From an uncultured Clostridia bacterium (GTDB taxonomy: Bacteria; Bacillota; Clostridia; TANB77; CAG-508), in contig CALXCE010000007.1 in NCBI GenBank assembly GCA_944386725.1, forward strand, positions 1 to 47,810: a DNA stretch of 47,810 bases. The letters are read 5' to 3'. The position numbers were made by a program, and so were the translations under genes. Below the pieces are notes generated by a model. The model worked only from the letters and a program-made list of their open reading frames with translations. It had not been told where the DNA came from and made no database searches. Shown here piece by piece: positions 1 to 9,467 of the stretch (its first letter is position 1; every line of letters starts with the position of its first letter).

Positions 1-76
1 CTAAATTTTATCTTTATGTTTCATCAAACCAATTTATATCATCGGATTATTTTCCGAAACTTCTTGACACTAATTT

Positions 77-961
77 TTAATATATATTGCCCTTTGCTAA
101 GTTTCTTAAATACTTTCCATACTCTGTTTTCAAAAATGACTTTGAAATTTCCAATAATTTCTCTTTATCAATCCATTTTTTCCTAAAAGCTACTTCTTCT
201 GGGCATGCTATTTGCATTCCTTGTCTATTTTCAACCGTTCTAACAAAATTTGCTGCTTCTAATAAATCTATATGTGTTCCTGTATCAAACCATGCCAATC
301 CTCTACCCATTCTTTCAACCTTTAATTGTTTTCTATTCATATATTCTTCATTAACTGAAGTGATTTCTATTTCTCCTCTTGCTGATGGTTCTATATTTTG
401 AGCAATTTCCACTACATTATTTGGATAAAAATATAATCCTGGTACACATAAATTTGATTTTGGATTTTCCGGTTTTTCTTCTATTGATATAGCATTCCCT
501 TTTTCATCCATCTCGACAACACCATAAGCTCTTGGATCTTTTACAGGATATCCAAATATAGTAGCTGCTTCATGATTTGCACTTACTCTTTCTAATTTCT
601 CTGTAAGACTTTGTCCAAAAAATATATTATCCCCTAATACCATTGCTACATCGCTATCTCCAATAAAGTCTTTACCTACAATAAAAGCATCTGCAAGTCC
701 TCTTGGTTTTTCTTGGACAGCATACTCAAAATGCATTCCCCATTGAAAACCATCTCCTAATAATTCTTTAAAAACTCCTAAATCTCTTGGTGTTGATATA
801 ATTAATATTTCTCTAATATTGGATAACATTAAAGTTGACAATGGATAATAAATCATAGGCTTGTCATAAACTGGCATAATTTGTTTTGATACCGCAAGTG
901 TTAATGGATATAATCTTGTTCCACTTCCTCCTGCTAATATAATTCCTTTTCTATTTTTCAT
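77..961 (-). CDS. rfbA: Glucose-1-phosphate thymidylyltransferase
   Basis: Makes dTDP-glucose from glucose-1-phosphate and dTTP, the first step of dTDP-L-rhamnose synthesis in the cytoplasm. The 294-residue product is normal for the family. It begins with the nucleotide-binding signature GGSGTRLYPLT (residues about 11-21), followed by the sugar-nucleotide core with KPMIYYPLS and VMVLGDN-like segments (here VAMVLGDN) and the EEKP motif near residue 160. The ATG is preceded by GGGAG about 9 bases upstream. It directly follows rfbD on the same strand, so both are one transcript feeding rhamnose to the glycan made by the neighbouring cluster. The other two pathway genes (rfbB, rfbC) are not in the window and may lie beyond the left edge. 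Confidence 0.96.
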   Translation of the reverse strand: MKNRKGIILAGGSGTRLYPLTLAVSKQIMPVYDKPMIYYPLSTLMLSNIREILIISTPRDLGVFKELLGDGFQWGMHFEYAVQEKPRGLADAFIVGKDFIGDSDVAMVLGDNIFFGQSLTEKLERVSANHEAATIFGYPVKDPRAYGVVEMDEKGNAISIEEKPENPKSNLCVPGLYFYPNNVVEIAQNIEPSARGEIEITSVNEEYMNRKQLKVERMGRGLAWFDTGTHIDLLEAANFVRTVENRQGMQIACPEEVAFRKKWIDKEKLLEISKSFLKTEYGKYLRNLAKGNIY

Positions 962-965
962 TTTT

Positions 966-1830
966 TTACATTCTCCCTTCTTGTTTTAAATATCTTTTTA
1001 ATGCATCTTCCCATTTTGGCACAGTAATTCCGTGTAGCCAATAACTTTTCTTTGGATAATTGTGAATTTTTTGGTCTTTTAGCTTGTGTTATTTTCATCA
1101 TTTCAATATATTTTTCTGTTGTGACTGGGTTTACTTGACAAATGATTCCTGTGTATTCAAAAATTGCTTTTGTAAAATCATACCATGTGGTATATCCTTG
1201 ATTCGTTGCATGGTAAATTCCATAAGGAATTTTCTTTTCTATTGCTTCTGCTATGATATTTGCCAAATCTTCTGCATATGTGGGACTTCCATGTTGGTCA
1301 TTTACTACACTTATTTCATCTTTTGTTTCTCCTAGTTTTAGCATTGTTCTTACAAAATTATTTCCATCTCCATATAGCCATGCTGTTCTAAATATATAAT
1401 ATTTATCTGTATTTTTCTTAATTTGTTCTTCTCCATGTAGTTTTGTTATTCCATAAGCTGTAACTGGCGCTTTTGGATCATCTTCTTTATAATCCCTTTC
1501 TACATCCAATTCTCCTCCAAATACATAATCTGTACTAATATGTACTAATACACTATTGTTTTCTTTTGCCGCTTTTGCTAAATTTTCTGGTCCTTCTGCA
1601 TTTATTTTTTCTACAATCTCTCCTGCTGTTTCAGCTTTATCTACTGCTGTATAAGCTGCGCAGTTTATAATATAATCTGGCTTTGCTTCTGCAACAAATT
1701 TTGAAACAGCCTCTTCATTTGTAATGTCTAAGTCTGCTACATCGGTGCATATTAATTCATTTCCTTTTTCTAATCTTTTTTTTACAGATTTTGCAAGCAT
1801 TCCGTTTGCTCCTGTTATTAATATTTTCAT
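966..1830 (-). CDS. rfbD: dTDP-4-dehydrorhamnose reductase, interrupted by a +1 frameshift at CGG
   Basis: NADPH-dependent SDR enzyme that performs the last step of dTDP-L-rhamnose synthesis. The N-terminus has the GANGMLAKSV nucleotide fold, then HISTDYVFGG and the YGITKLHGE catalytic Tyr/Lys segment. The uninterrupted zero frame runs to 958 but ends in an atypical Cys/Arg-rich tail from residue 267. Skipping one C (plus-strand G at 1032) changes ACA-CGG-A into ACA-GGA and gives the family-typical ending GITVPKWEDALKRYLKQ, with a stop at 966-968 and 287 residues in total. The start ATG has AAAGGAAGTG upstream. The coordinates given are those of the restored reading. What is seen is the two frames; that the ribosome shifts, rather than the gene being mutated or misassembled, is inference. 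Confidence 0.88.
1030..1032 (-). other. Putative +1 frameshift site in rfbD (ACA-C-GGA)
   Basis: In-frame CGG at codon 267. Removal of its C joins ACA to GGA and restores the conserved RfbD C-terminus. It is one of three sites of the same form in the window. Confidence 0.6.
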
Positions 1831-1880
1831 ATTGACACTTCCTTTACTTTTTTTACGTCATTATAATATCATTTAAAACA

Positions 1881-1910
1881 AAAAAGTACAAGAGGTTTCT
1901 TGTACTTTTT
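1881..1910 (-). terminator. Rho-independent terminator after the glucosaminidase gene
   Basis: A perfect 13-bp stem (1881-1893 with 1898-1910) closes a GGTT/AACC loop and on the minus strand runs into TTTTTTGTTTT. It separates the two secreted hydrolase genes from rfbD-rfbA. Confidence 0.9.
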
Positions 1911-1926
1911 TCAATATACTATTTTT

Positions 1927-4797
1927 TTATTCTGTAGGTCTTGGGCAAGCAGTTGATGGCATATTTTCATAAACTGGTATTGAAAATTCAAAATGTAAAT
2001 CTAACTGTCCATTACTCTCATATGCTTTTGCGACTCTATATCCTTCATCATTAGCAGCTCTTATATTTTGCATATATTGATTTGTATATGGGTTTGATGT
2101 CACTACATTATATTTTTGGAAATATTGTGTATTTTGTCCATTTTTAAAATAATTATTATATAAGAAAGCTGCACTACCTTGAATACACATTTCAGGTGTA
2201 AACCAATGATTATTGTATGCATATTCTGCTCCATTTCTTATGATGTCTGCCGTTGTGCTACCTGTAGCTCCTATATTAGCAAAATTATATACTGTTCTTC
2301 CTTGATATTGATATCCATTCGCACACCACCCATTAGTTTGTTCTTGAATCATTCTTGATACCAAATGATATGCACTAACATTGTAATTTTTTGATGCATC
2401 TAAAAATGCATTAATGATATCTGACTTATTATAATTATTAGCTAAATATGTTCCTTCTATCATTTTTTCAATATCTGAGTATACCCCAGATGTTGATGAT
2501 AGGTTCTGGAATTGGAAAATATAGTATTGATCTAAACTATTCCTTGGATCCATCATATAAGCAATTGCTTCTCTTGATGCTTTGTACCAACTATCACCTT
2601 CATATGGATTTAAATCAGTTTTGCTCCTCCAATCTCCTGTTTCTTGTGTTAAGCTATATGGAGAGCCATTGCTATCATATCCTTCTTCATTATCAAGTAC
2701 TTCATTCCAATCTAATCCTGTATAAACTATTTTTATTGTCCAATTTGGATGTTTTTGTTGCGTATCTTGTAATAGTGCTTTATATCCTGAATATCTTGAT
2801 TCATCTAAGCTTGAAAAATCAGAAGAATTTGATATAAATATTGTTATTGTGACTTCTGTTTTATTTCCATATATATCTTCTACTTCAAATGAATAATTTT
2901 CGTTTGCACCAAATGTTTTACTGTAACTTAGTTTATCTTCACTTAGTGTCCATGATGGTTTTGTATGTTTCAATTGTTCACTAGAGTGCATAATTGCTGT
3001 TACTGTATTGTCACTATTTCTAATATATTCTACTGTAATTGTTGGTGCTATTTTTGTTATTTCAATTGTTACAGTAACAACATGTCCATATATATCTTCT
3101 ACATCTGTTGTATATTGATCATTTGCTCCAAATATTTTGGTATAACTTAATCCATCTGCACTTAAAGTCCATGATGGTTTTGTGTCTTTCAATTTGCTAT
3201 TTGAATGCATTATGGCTGTTACTGTGTTATTATCATTCTTTATATATTCTACTGTAATAGTTGGTATAATTTGTGTTATTTCGATAGTTACTGTTGTAAT
3301 ATTTCCATTTGTATCTTCTACTTGTGTATCATAGATATCATTTGCTCCAAATGTTTTTGTATAACTTAATTTGTCCTCACTTAGTGTCCATGACGGTTTT
3401 GTGTCTTTTAATTCTTTATTTGAATGCATAATTACTGTTACTGTATTATCATCATTTTTTTTGTATTCCATTGTAATAGTAAAAGGTTCTTGTGTATCTA
3501 TTCCAGTAATTGTTATTCTTACTGTTACAACATTACCATATATGTCTTCTACATCTGTTGTATAATCATCATTTGCTCCAAATGTTTTTGTATAACTTAA
3601 TCCATCTGCACTTAAAGTCCATGATGGTTTTGTGTCTCTTAATTTGCTATTTGAATGCATTATGGCTGTTACTGTGTTATTATCATTCTTTATATACTCT
3701 ACTGTAATAGTTGGTATAATTTGTGTTATTTCGATAGTTACTGTTATAATATTTCCATTTATATCTTCTACATCTGTTGTATAAATATCATTTGCTCCAA
3801 ATGTTTTTGTATAACTTAGTTTGTCCTCACTTAGTGTCCATGATGGCTTTGTGTTTTTTAATTCCCTATTTGAATGCATTATGGCTGTTACTGTATTATC
3901 ATCATTTTTCTTGTATTCTATTGTAACGTCAAAAGGATCTTGACTAACTATTTGAGTAATCGTTATCCTTACTGTTGTAACATTTCCATATATATCTTCC
4001 ACTTGTGTAGTATAATCTTCATTTGCTCCAAATATTTTGGTATAACTTAATTTATCTGCACTTAGTGTCCATGATGGCTTTGTGTTTTTTAATTCCCTAT
4101 TTGAATGCATAATCGCTGTTACCGTATTATCACTATTTTTCTTGTATTCCATTGTAATACTAAAAAAATCTTGGCTAATTATTTGAGTAATTGTTATCCT
4201 TACCGTTATAACATTTCCATATAAATCTTCCACTTGTGTAGTATAATCTTCATTTGCTCCAAATATTTTGGTATAACTTAATCCATCTGCACTTAAAGTC
4301 CATGATGGTTTTGTGTCTTTCAATTTGCTATTTGAATGCATTATGGCTGTTACTGTGTTATTATCATTTTTTATATACTCTACTGTAATAGTTGGTATAA
4401 TTTGTGTCACTTTGATGGTTACAGTAGTAACATTTCCATTTATATCTTCTACTTGTGTATCATAGATATCATTTGCTCCAAATGTTTTTGTATAACTTAA
4501 TTTATCTGCACTTAGTTCCCATGATGGTTTTGTATCTTTTAATTCATTATTTGAATGCATAATTGCTGTTATTGTATTATTCCCTGAATTATATATATAT
4601 TCTACATTTATTACTAAATTTGCATTATTTACTTGTTTTGACTCAATATTTATTTCTTCATTTGTTTTATTATTTTCTTCTTCATCTACATTAATATTTA
4701 ATCCTACTGCATAAGAAACAATATTAAAATTAAATATTAGCATTACTATCATTATACTAAATATGATTTGCTTGATATAACTTTTCTTACTAATCAT
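1927..4797 (-). CDS. Secreted glucosaminidase with eight Ig-like repeats
   Basis: Predicted exported peptidoglycan hydrolase. A signal peptide (MISKKSYIKQ followed by a hydrophobic stretch) is followed by eight repeats of about 73-77 residues, each with the core TKPSWTLSxDxLSYTKxFGAN and ending in VEDxxGNxxTVxI, the edge-strand pattern of bacterial Ig-like domains. The last 300 or so residues are a glucosaminidase domain of the LytB/GH73-type family: SWYKASREAIAYMMDPRN, YHLVSRMIQEQ with the probable catalytic Glu, and NFANIGATG. An upstream ATG at 4818 is in frame, but AGAGGAAA lies just before the ATG at 4797, so that start is preferred. It begins 25 bases after the GH25 gene and is probably cotranscribed with it. 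The exact cleavage specificity cannot be read from sequence. Confidence 0.88.
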   Translation of the reverse strand: MISKKSYIKQIIFSIMIVMLIFNFNIVSYAVGLNINVDEEENNKTNEEINIESKQVNNANLVINVEYIYNSGNNTITAIMHSNNELKDTKPSWELSADKLSYTKTFGANDIYDTQVEDINGNVTTVTIKVTQIIPTITVEYIKNDNNTVTAIMHSNSKLKDTKPSWTLSADGLSYTKIFGANEDYTTQVEDLYGNVITVRITITQIISQDFFSITMEYKKNSDNTVTAIMHSNRELKNTKPSWTLSADKLSYTKIFGANEDYTTQVEDIYGNVTTVRITITQIVSQDPFDVTIEYKKNDDNTVTAIMHSNRELKNTKPSWTLSEDKLSYTKTFGANDIYTTDVEDINGNIITVTIEITQIIPTITVEYIKNDNNTVTAIMHSNSKLRDTKPSWTLSADGLSYTKTFGANDDYTTDVEDIYGNVVTVRITITGIDTQEPFTITMEYKKNDDNTVTVIMHSNKELKDTKPSWTLSEDKLSYTKTFGANDIYDTQVEDTNGNITTVTIEITQIIPTITVEYIKNDNNTVTAIMHSNSKLKDTKPSWTLSADGLSYTKIFGANDQYTTDVEDIYGHVVTVTIEITKIAPTITVEYIRNSDNTVTAIMHSSEQLKHTKPSWTLSEDKLSYSKTFGANENYSFEVEDIYGNKTEVTITIFISNSSDFSSLDESRYSGYKALLQDTQQKHPNWTIKIVYTGLDWNEVLDNEEGYDSNGSPYSLTQETGDWRSKTDLNPYEGDSWYKASREAIAYMMDPRNSLDQYYIFQFQNLSSTSGVYSDIEKMIEGTYLANNYNKSDIINAFLDASKNYNVSAYHLVSRMIQEQTNGWCANGYQYQGRTVYNFANIGATGSTTADIIRNGAEYAYNNHWFTPEMCIQGSAAFLYNNYFKNGQNTQYFQKYNVVTSNPYTNQYMQNIRAANDEGYRVAKAYESNGQLDLHFEFSIPVYENMPSTACPRPTE

Positions 4798-4822
4798 ATA
4801 TTTTTCCTCTTTTTCCATATTT

Positions 4823-7270
4823 TTAGTACTTCTTATATCCTATATTCATATCTACATTTCCTACAATTCCATTTACTGAACCCGTACTTGTGTATTGCCA
4901 AATAGTATATGGATATGGATAATCGGTTGCATCTGTATAATGTGCTAACCATACATCATAATTTAAACTTGTTATATTTAAATCATTTAGTAACCAATTT
5001 TTATTTGCGTAAATCATGGTTTTATAACCAGCTCTTTGTATTTCATTACAAAAAGCTCTCACAACTTCTGTTCTTAATTCTTTTGATATACCATCTGCTC
5101 TTCCATTCCCATTTGGAGTTCTTTCTGTATCAATAGCGATTGGATAAGTAATTGGAACATTGTATTTAGATAATAATTGCAATGTAAATTGAGCCTCTTG
5201 TACTGCTTCTTCTACAGAGATTGCTTGAGAATAGAAGTAAAATCCTATATCCATACCTGCTTTTGTAGCCTCTTGAATATTATTATCAAAAAATCTATCT
5301 TCCACAATCTTTCCGTTTCCATATCCTCTATATCCTACTCTGATAATCGCAAAATCAATTCCTGAATTTTTAACAGTTCTCCAATCAATAAATTTTTGAT
5401 ATTCTGACACATCAATTCCTCTATGAGTATTTTTAAAGAAATCAACTAAAATACTAACCGTTAATTGATTTCCATAGATATCCTCTACGCTGGTTGTATA
5501 TATATCATTATTGGTAAATACTCTTGTATAAACCATTTGATCTTCGCTTAATGTCCATGATGGTTTTGTTGATTTTAATGGTCGATTAGACACAAGTTTT
5601 ACAGTTACTTTTTCATTGGAATCATATAAATATTTTACAGTAACAATGAATCCTGCATTAGAATATTGATAATTTTTCGTTGAAATTCTAATCTTTACCC
5701 AAGCAACATTTCCATAAATATCTTCTACTGCTGTAGCATATTCATCATCTGCACCAAATGTTTTTGTATAATTTAGTTTATCTTCACTTAGTGTCCATGA
5801 TGGTTTTGTATGTGCTAATACTTCATTAGAGTGCATTATAACTGTTGTAGTTCCATCTGCATTATATATGTATTCTAATGTAATTTCAGGTCCTTTATCA
5901 TCTATTTGTGTTACTTCTATAGTTACTGTTGTAACATTTCCATATATATCTTCTATATCTGTTGTATATATATCATTTGCTCCAAATGTTTTTGTATAGC
6001 TTAGTTTATCTTCACTTAATGTCCATGATGGTTTTGTGTCTTTTAAAATTTCATTTGATTTCATTGTAACTGTTACAGTATTATTAATAGAATCATGTAT
6101 ATATTCTAATTGTATCTCAGGTCCTTTGTCATCTATTTGCGTTATTTCTATTTTTACTGTAGTAACATTTCCATATATATCTTCTACATCTGTTGTGTAT
6201 GTATCATTTGCTCCAAATGTTTTGGTATATGTTAATTTATCCTCACTTAAAGACCATGATGGTTTTGTATGTTTTAATTCTACATTAGACTTCATAATTG
6301 CTGTTACTGTATTATCATCATTTTTCTTATATTCTATTGTAACAACAAATGGTGATTCATTTTTTATTTGATTAATTACTATTTTTACTGTTGCAACATT
6401 TCCATATATATCTTGTACTGGTGTTGTATATTCTTGATTTGTATAAAATATTTTAGAATAGCTTAATTGGTCTTTACTTAATGTCCAAGTTGGTTTTGTA
6501 TTAGCTAGTAATTCATTTGAATGCATAATTGCTGTTACTGTGTTGTCTTCATTTTCAACATATTCCATTGTAATTACTGGTGGTGTTTTATCTTCTATCT
6601 CTTTTATTCCAGTAATTGTTATCCTTACTGTTGCAACATTTCCATGCATATCTTCTACATCTGTTGTATAATCATCATTTGCTCCAAATATTTTTGTGTA
6701 GTTTAATTTATCTGCACTTAATGTCCATGATGGCTTTGTATCTTTTAGTGCCTCATTTGAATGCATGATTGCTGTTACTGTGTTGTCTTTGTTTTCAATG
6801 TATTCCATTGTAATGACTGGTGGTGTTTTATCTTCTATCTGTTTTATTCCAGTAATTGTTATTCTTACTGTTGTAACATTTCCATATATATCTTCTACAT
6901 CTGTTGTATAATCATCATTTGCTCCAAATGTTTTTGTATATGTTAATTTATCTTCACTTAAAGTCCATGATGGTTTTGTGTCTTTTAATGGAACAGTTGA
7001 AATCATTGTAGCTGTTACTTGATTAGTACTTTCATTATATTCATATTTTATCTCTATCTTATTTTCTGCTGTTTCTTCATTTTGTACTTTTTCATTATTT
7101 TCTGTTTTTTCTTGTTTGGTTATTTCTGTTTCTTGTTGCATTTTTGCGTTTTGTTCTTTCTCATCAATCTCATTTTTAGCAATTGTTTCAACTGCCAATG
7201 ACATATTAGCAAACAACATTATTATGATAATTGATATAGCTATTATTTTAGTAATTAGCTTATGTTCCAT
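4823..7270 (-). CDS. Secreted GH25 muramidase with seven Ig-like repeats
   Basis: Predicted exported lysozyme-type wall hydrolase (cleaves the MurNAc-GlcNAc bond). The N-terminal signal peptide is a long hydrophobic run ending near ANMSLAVE. A Glu/Lys/Asn-rich linker follows (residues about 33-75), then seven copies of the TKPSWTLSEDK module seen in the adjacent glucosaminidase. The final 205 or so residues are a GH25 barrel: RGIDVSEYQ at its start, IAIDTER carrying the catalytic Asp/Glu pair, WLAHYT, and a VDMN ending. The third module is divergent (FYTNQEYTTP in place of FGANDDYTTD). First gene of the two-gene hydrolase unit; the start has GGGAGGAAAAGG just upstream. Confidence 0.92.
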   Translation of the reverse strand: MEHKLITKIIAISIIIIMLFANMSLAVETIAKNEIDEKEQNAKMQQETEITKQEKTENNEKVQNEETAENKIEIKYEYNESTNQVTATMISTVPLKDTKPSWTLSEDKLTYTKTFGANDDYTTDVEDIYGNVTTVRITITGIKQIEDKTPPVITMEYIENKDNTVTAIMHSNEALKDTKPSWTLSADKLNYTKIFGANDDYTTDVEDMHGNVATVRITITGIKEIEDKTPPVITMEYVENEDNTVTAIMHSNELLANTKPTWTLSKDQLSYSKIFYTNQEYTTPVQDIYGNVATVKIVINQIKNESPFVVTIEYKKNDDNTVTAIMKSNVELKHTKPSWSLSEDKLTYTKTFGANDTYTTDVEDIYGNVTTVKIEITQIDDKGPEIQLEYIHDSINNTVTVTMKSNEILKDTKPSWTLSEDKLSYTKTFGANDIYTTDIEDIYGNVTTVTIEVTQIDDKGPEITLEYIYNADGTTTVIMHSNEVLAHTKPSWTLSEDKLNYTKTFGADDEYATAVEDIYGNVAWVKIRISTKNYQYSNAGFIVTVKYLYDSNEKVTVKLVSNRPLKSTKPSWTLSEDQMVYTRVFTNNDIYTTSVEDIYGNQLTVSILVDFFKNTHRGIDVSEYQKFIDWRTVKNSGIDFAIIRVGYRGYGNGKIVEDRFFDNNIQEATKAGMDIGFYFYSQAISVEEAVQEAQFTLQLLSKYNVPITYPIAIDTERTPNGNGRADGISKELRTEVVRAFCNEIQRAGYKTMIYANKNWLLNDLNITSLNYDVWLAHYTDATDYPYPYTIWQYTSTGSVNGIVGNVDMNIGYKKY

Positions 7271-7365
7271 CCTTTTCCTCCCATGTTTATATTACTCTTT
7301 TATTATATCATAGATTATATTCCCATGCTAGCTTTTACAAAATCCAAATTTTACCACTTATTTTT

Positions 7366-8469
7366 TTATTTTTGTTTTTCAACCATATCTAATGCAGCTC
7401 TAATTACTTTGTCCATATCATAATATTTGTAATTTCCAAGTCTTCCTCCAAATGTTACATTTTCTTCTTTATCAGCCAATTCTTTGTATTTCGCAAATAA
7501 AGTATTATTCTTTTCGTCATTTACTGGATAATAAGCTTCATCTCCTAATTTCCAGTTCATTGGATATTCTTTTGTTATAATTGTTCCTTTGCATTTATTA
7601 AATTCAAAATGTTTATGTTCAATTATCCTTGTATATTTTTGATCATGACTCGTATAATTCACAACTGCGTTTCCTTGATAATTATCTACGTCTTCATATA
7701 TTTCATTTTCAAATTTTAATGAACGCCATTCTAAATTTCCATATTGATAATTAAAGTATTCATCTATCATACCAGTATATAATACTTTTTCTGCCATCTC
7801 ATTATACTTTTCCTTGTTTTTTAAGTAGTCTACTCCAAGTTCTACATCTGCTTTTTCAAGCATTTTTTCTATAATTACATTATAACCACCAATTGGTATT
7901 CCTTGATATCTATCATTAAAGTAATTATTGTCATAGGTGAATCTTACTGGTAATCTTTTTATAATAAATGCTGGCAAGCCTTTACAATCTCTTCCCCATT
8001 GTTTTTCTGTATATTCTTTTACTAATTTTAAATAAATATCTTGTCCAACTAAAGATATTGCTTGTTCTTCCAAATTTTTTGGTTCTGTTATATTAAACTT
8101 TGCTTTTTGTTCTTCAATTTTTTGTTCTGCTTCTTTTGGTGTGATAACTCCCCATAATTTAGAAAATGTATTCATATTAAATGGTAGGTTATAAATTTCT
8201 CCTTGATAATTTGCTATTGGTGAATTTATGTAATTATTAAATTCAGCAAATTGATTTACATAGTCCCATATTTCTTTATCACTTGTATGGAAAATGTGTG
8301 CACCATATTTGTGAACATTAATATCATTTATTTTTTCGCAATAAATATTTCCTCCTATATGATTTCTTCTGTCTATTACTAAACATTTTTTTCCTATTTT
8401 ACTCATTTCATAGGCAAATGTTGCTCCAAACAAACCTGCACCCACTATTAAATAATCATATTTCCTCAT
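7366..8469 (-). CDS. glf: UDP-galactopyranose mutase
   Basis: Flavoenzyme that interconverts UDP-galactopyranose and UDP-galactofuranose in the cytoplasm. The 367 residues are typical. The N-terminal FAD motif is VGAGLFGATFA, followed by IDRRNHIGGN and KYGAHIFHT, both hallmarks of the family; RFTYDNNYF and FGGRLGNYKYYDMD are near the C-terminus. It is the last gene of the long glycan operon and starts 10 bases after the preceding glycosyltransferase gene. Its presence implies galactofuranose in the surface polymer and fits the galactofuranosyltransferase-like GT2 encoded at 13733-14674. Confidence 0.96.
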   Translation of the reverse strand: MRKYDYLIVGAGLFGATFAYEMSKIGKKCLVIDRRNHIGGNIYCEKINDINVHKYGAHIFHTSDKEIWDYVNQFAEFNNYINSPIANYQGEIYNLPFNMNTFSKLWGVITPKEAEQKIEEQKAKFNITEPKNLEEQAISLVGQDIYLKLVKEYTEKQWGRDCKGLPAFIIKRLPVRFTYDNNYFNDRYQGIPIGGYNVIIEKMLEKADVELGVDYLKNKEKYNEMAEKVLYTGMIDEYFNYQYGNLEWRSLKFENEIYEDVDNYQGNAVVNYTSHDQKYTRIIEHKHFEFNKCKGTIITKEYPMNWKLGDEAYYPVNDEKNNTLFAKYKELADKEENVTFGGRLGNYKYYDMDKVIRAALDMVEKQK

Positions 8470-8479
8470 ACTTTTCCTC

Positions 8480-9448
8480 CTATTTTACTTTAAATATGTC
8501 TCTATTTTGTTTATAAAATTTTTTCATTTCTGTAGTTTGTTTTCCAAAAGAAAAATGTCCTGCTATTGTATTTTCTGATACAATAATTGCTCTACTATCT
8601 GCTAATAAATAGTTGCATAATTGTATTTCATCTCTTCCCATATTATTTCCTATTCCAACTTCAAATCTTCCCATATCTTCCCATAATTGTCTTGAAAATA
8701 ATATAGCACCTATACTAAATCGAATAGAGCATACTGAATAATGAAAATCTTGTTTTGAAAATTCATCATCTAAGGCATCAATATCTCTTAATTTAGCTTC
8801 TGTTTCTCCCCATAAAAATTTTGCGATTTCGGGATTTACAACTACTTTTCCTGTTGTATCCCAATTATGCTGAGCTCGTCCAAATTTTTTCTCATATGCT
8901 TCTAAAAGTCCTGTTTTCTCAAGTACTCTTACATGTGCATATCCACTTATTGGCATTAATGGTGCTACAAATCCAACTCTATAATATGAAGTGTTTTCCG
9001 TTTCTTTATAGGTTCTTAATAATTGTTCAAAAAGGTTTTTAGTAACAAATATATCTTCATCTAATTTATATATCATGGTAGCTTTTTCAAATAGATTTAT
9101 TGCAATGTTTTGGACCAATGATACTTTATTTTGTTTTACACTTAAATATGACCAATTGTTTTTTTCTGCAATTTTCGCTAGTTCTTCACTATATAACCCT
9201 GATGATACGATACAAACATCTATATCTTTTGGAACATATTTTTCAATTCTTCCAAATACATCTTCCCATAAGAATTGTTTGTATCCTGCTAAAATAATAC
9301 ATAATTTATTACTATCTTTTTTTCTGTTTATAAAAGTATAATTTCCTTTTACTCTTCTTTTTTTGTTTTTTTCTTTTTTGATTGCTCTAGCTTTTCTTAC
9401 TAAGTCAACACATTTTTGGTTTTTTGCAATTTTGTCATATAGACTCAT
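8480..9448 (-). CDS. Putative glycosyltransferase (GT-A type)
   Basis: A 322-residue predicted soluble glycosyltransferase. After a basic N-terminus (KKEKNKKRRVKGN) come an alternating beta/alpha fold, LCIILAGYKQFLWEDVF and IYKLDEDIFVTKNLF around residue 135, whose DED resembles the metal-binding DxD of GT-A enzymes. A later GNNMGRDEIQL segment could hold the catalytic acidic residue. The family is not one I can name with certainty. It lies between the glycyl radical activase and glf in the same operon, with an AGGAGG ribosome site. Donor and acceptor sugars are unknown. Confidence 0.65.
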   Translation of the reverse strand: MSLYDKIAKNQKCVDLVRKARAIKKEKNKKRRVKGNYTFINRKKDSNKLCIILAGYKQFLWEDVFGRIEKYVPKDIDVCIVSSGLYSEELAKIAEKNNWSYLSVKQNKVSLVQNIAINLFEKATMIYKLDEDIFVTKNLFEQLLRTYKETENTSYYRVGFVAPLMPISGYAHVRVLEKTGLLEAYEKKFGRAQHNWDTTGKVVVNPEIAKFLWGETEAKLRDIDALDDEFSKQDFHYSVCSIRFSIGAILFSRQLWEDMGRFEVGIGNNMGRDEIQLCNYLLADSRAIIVSENTIAGHFSFGKQTTEMKKFYKQNRDIFKVK

Positions 9449-9467
9449 TTTACTTTCATTCCTCCTA

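Noticed and set aside
1..76. Possible start or end of a further rfb gene at the left edge
   Set aside because: No frame gives a recognisable protein segment in so short a stretch.
87..401. Opposite-strand ORFs over the glycan and housekeeping genes
   Set aside because: They are shadows of recognised genes, lack ribosome sites and show low-complexity Leu/Phe/Ile composition.
1927..7270. Regular repeats that could suggest a CRISPR array
   Set aside because: The repeats have a coding period of about 219-237 bases, keep one reading frame and vary at third positions; no short repeat/spacer alternation.
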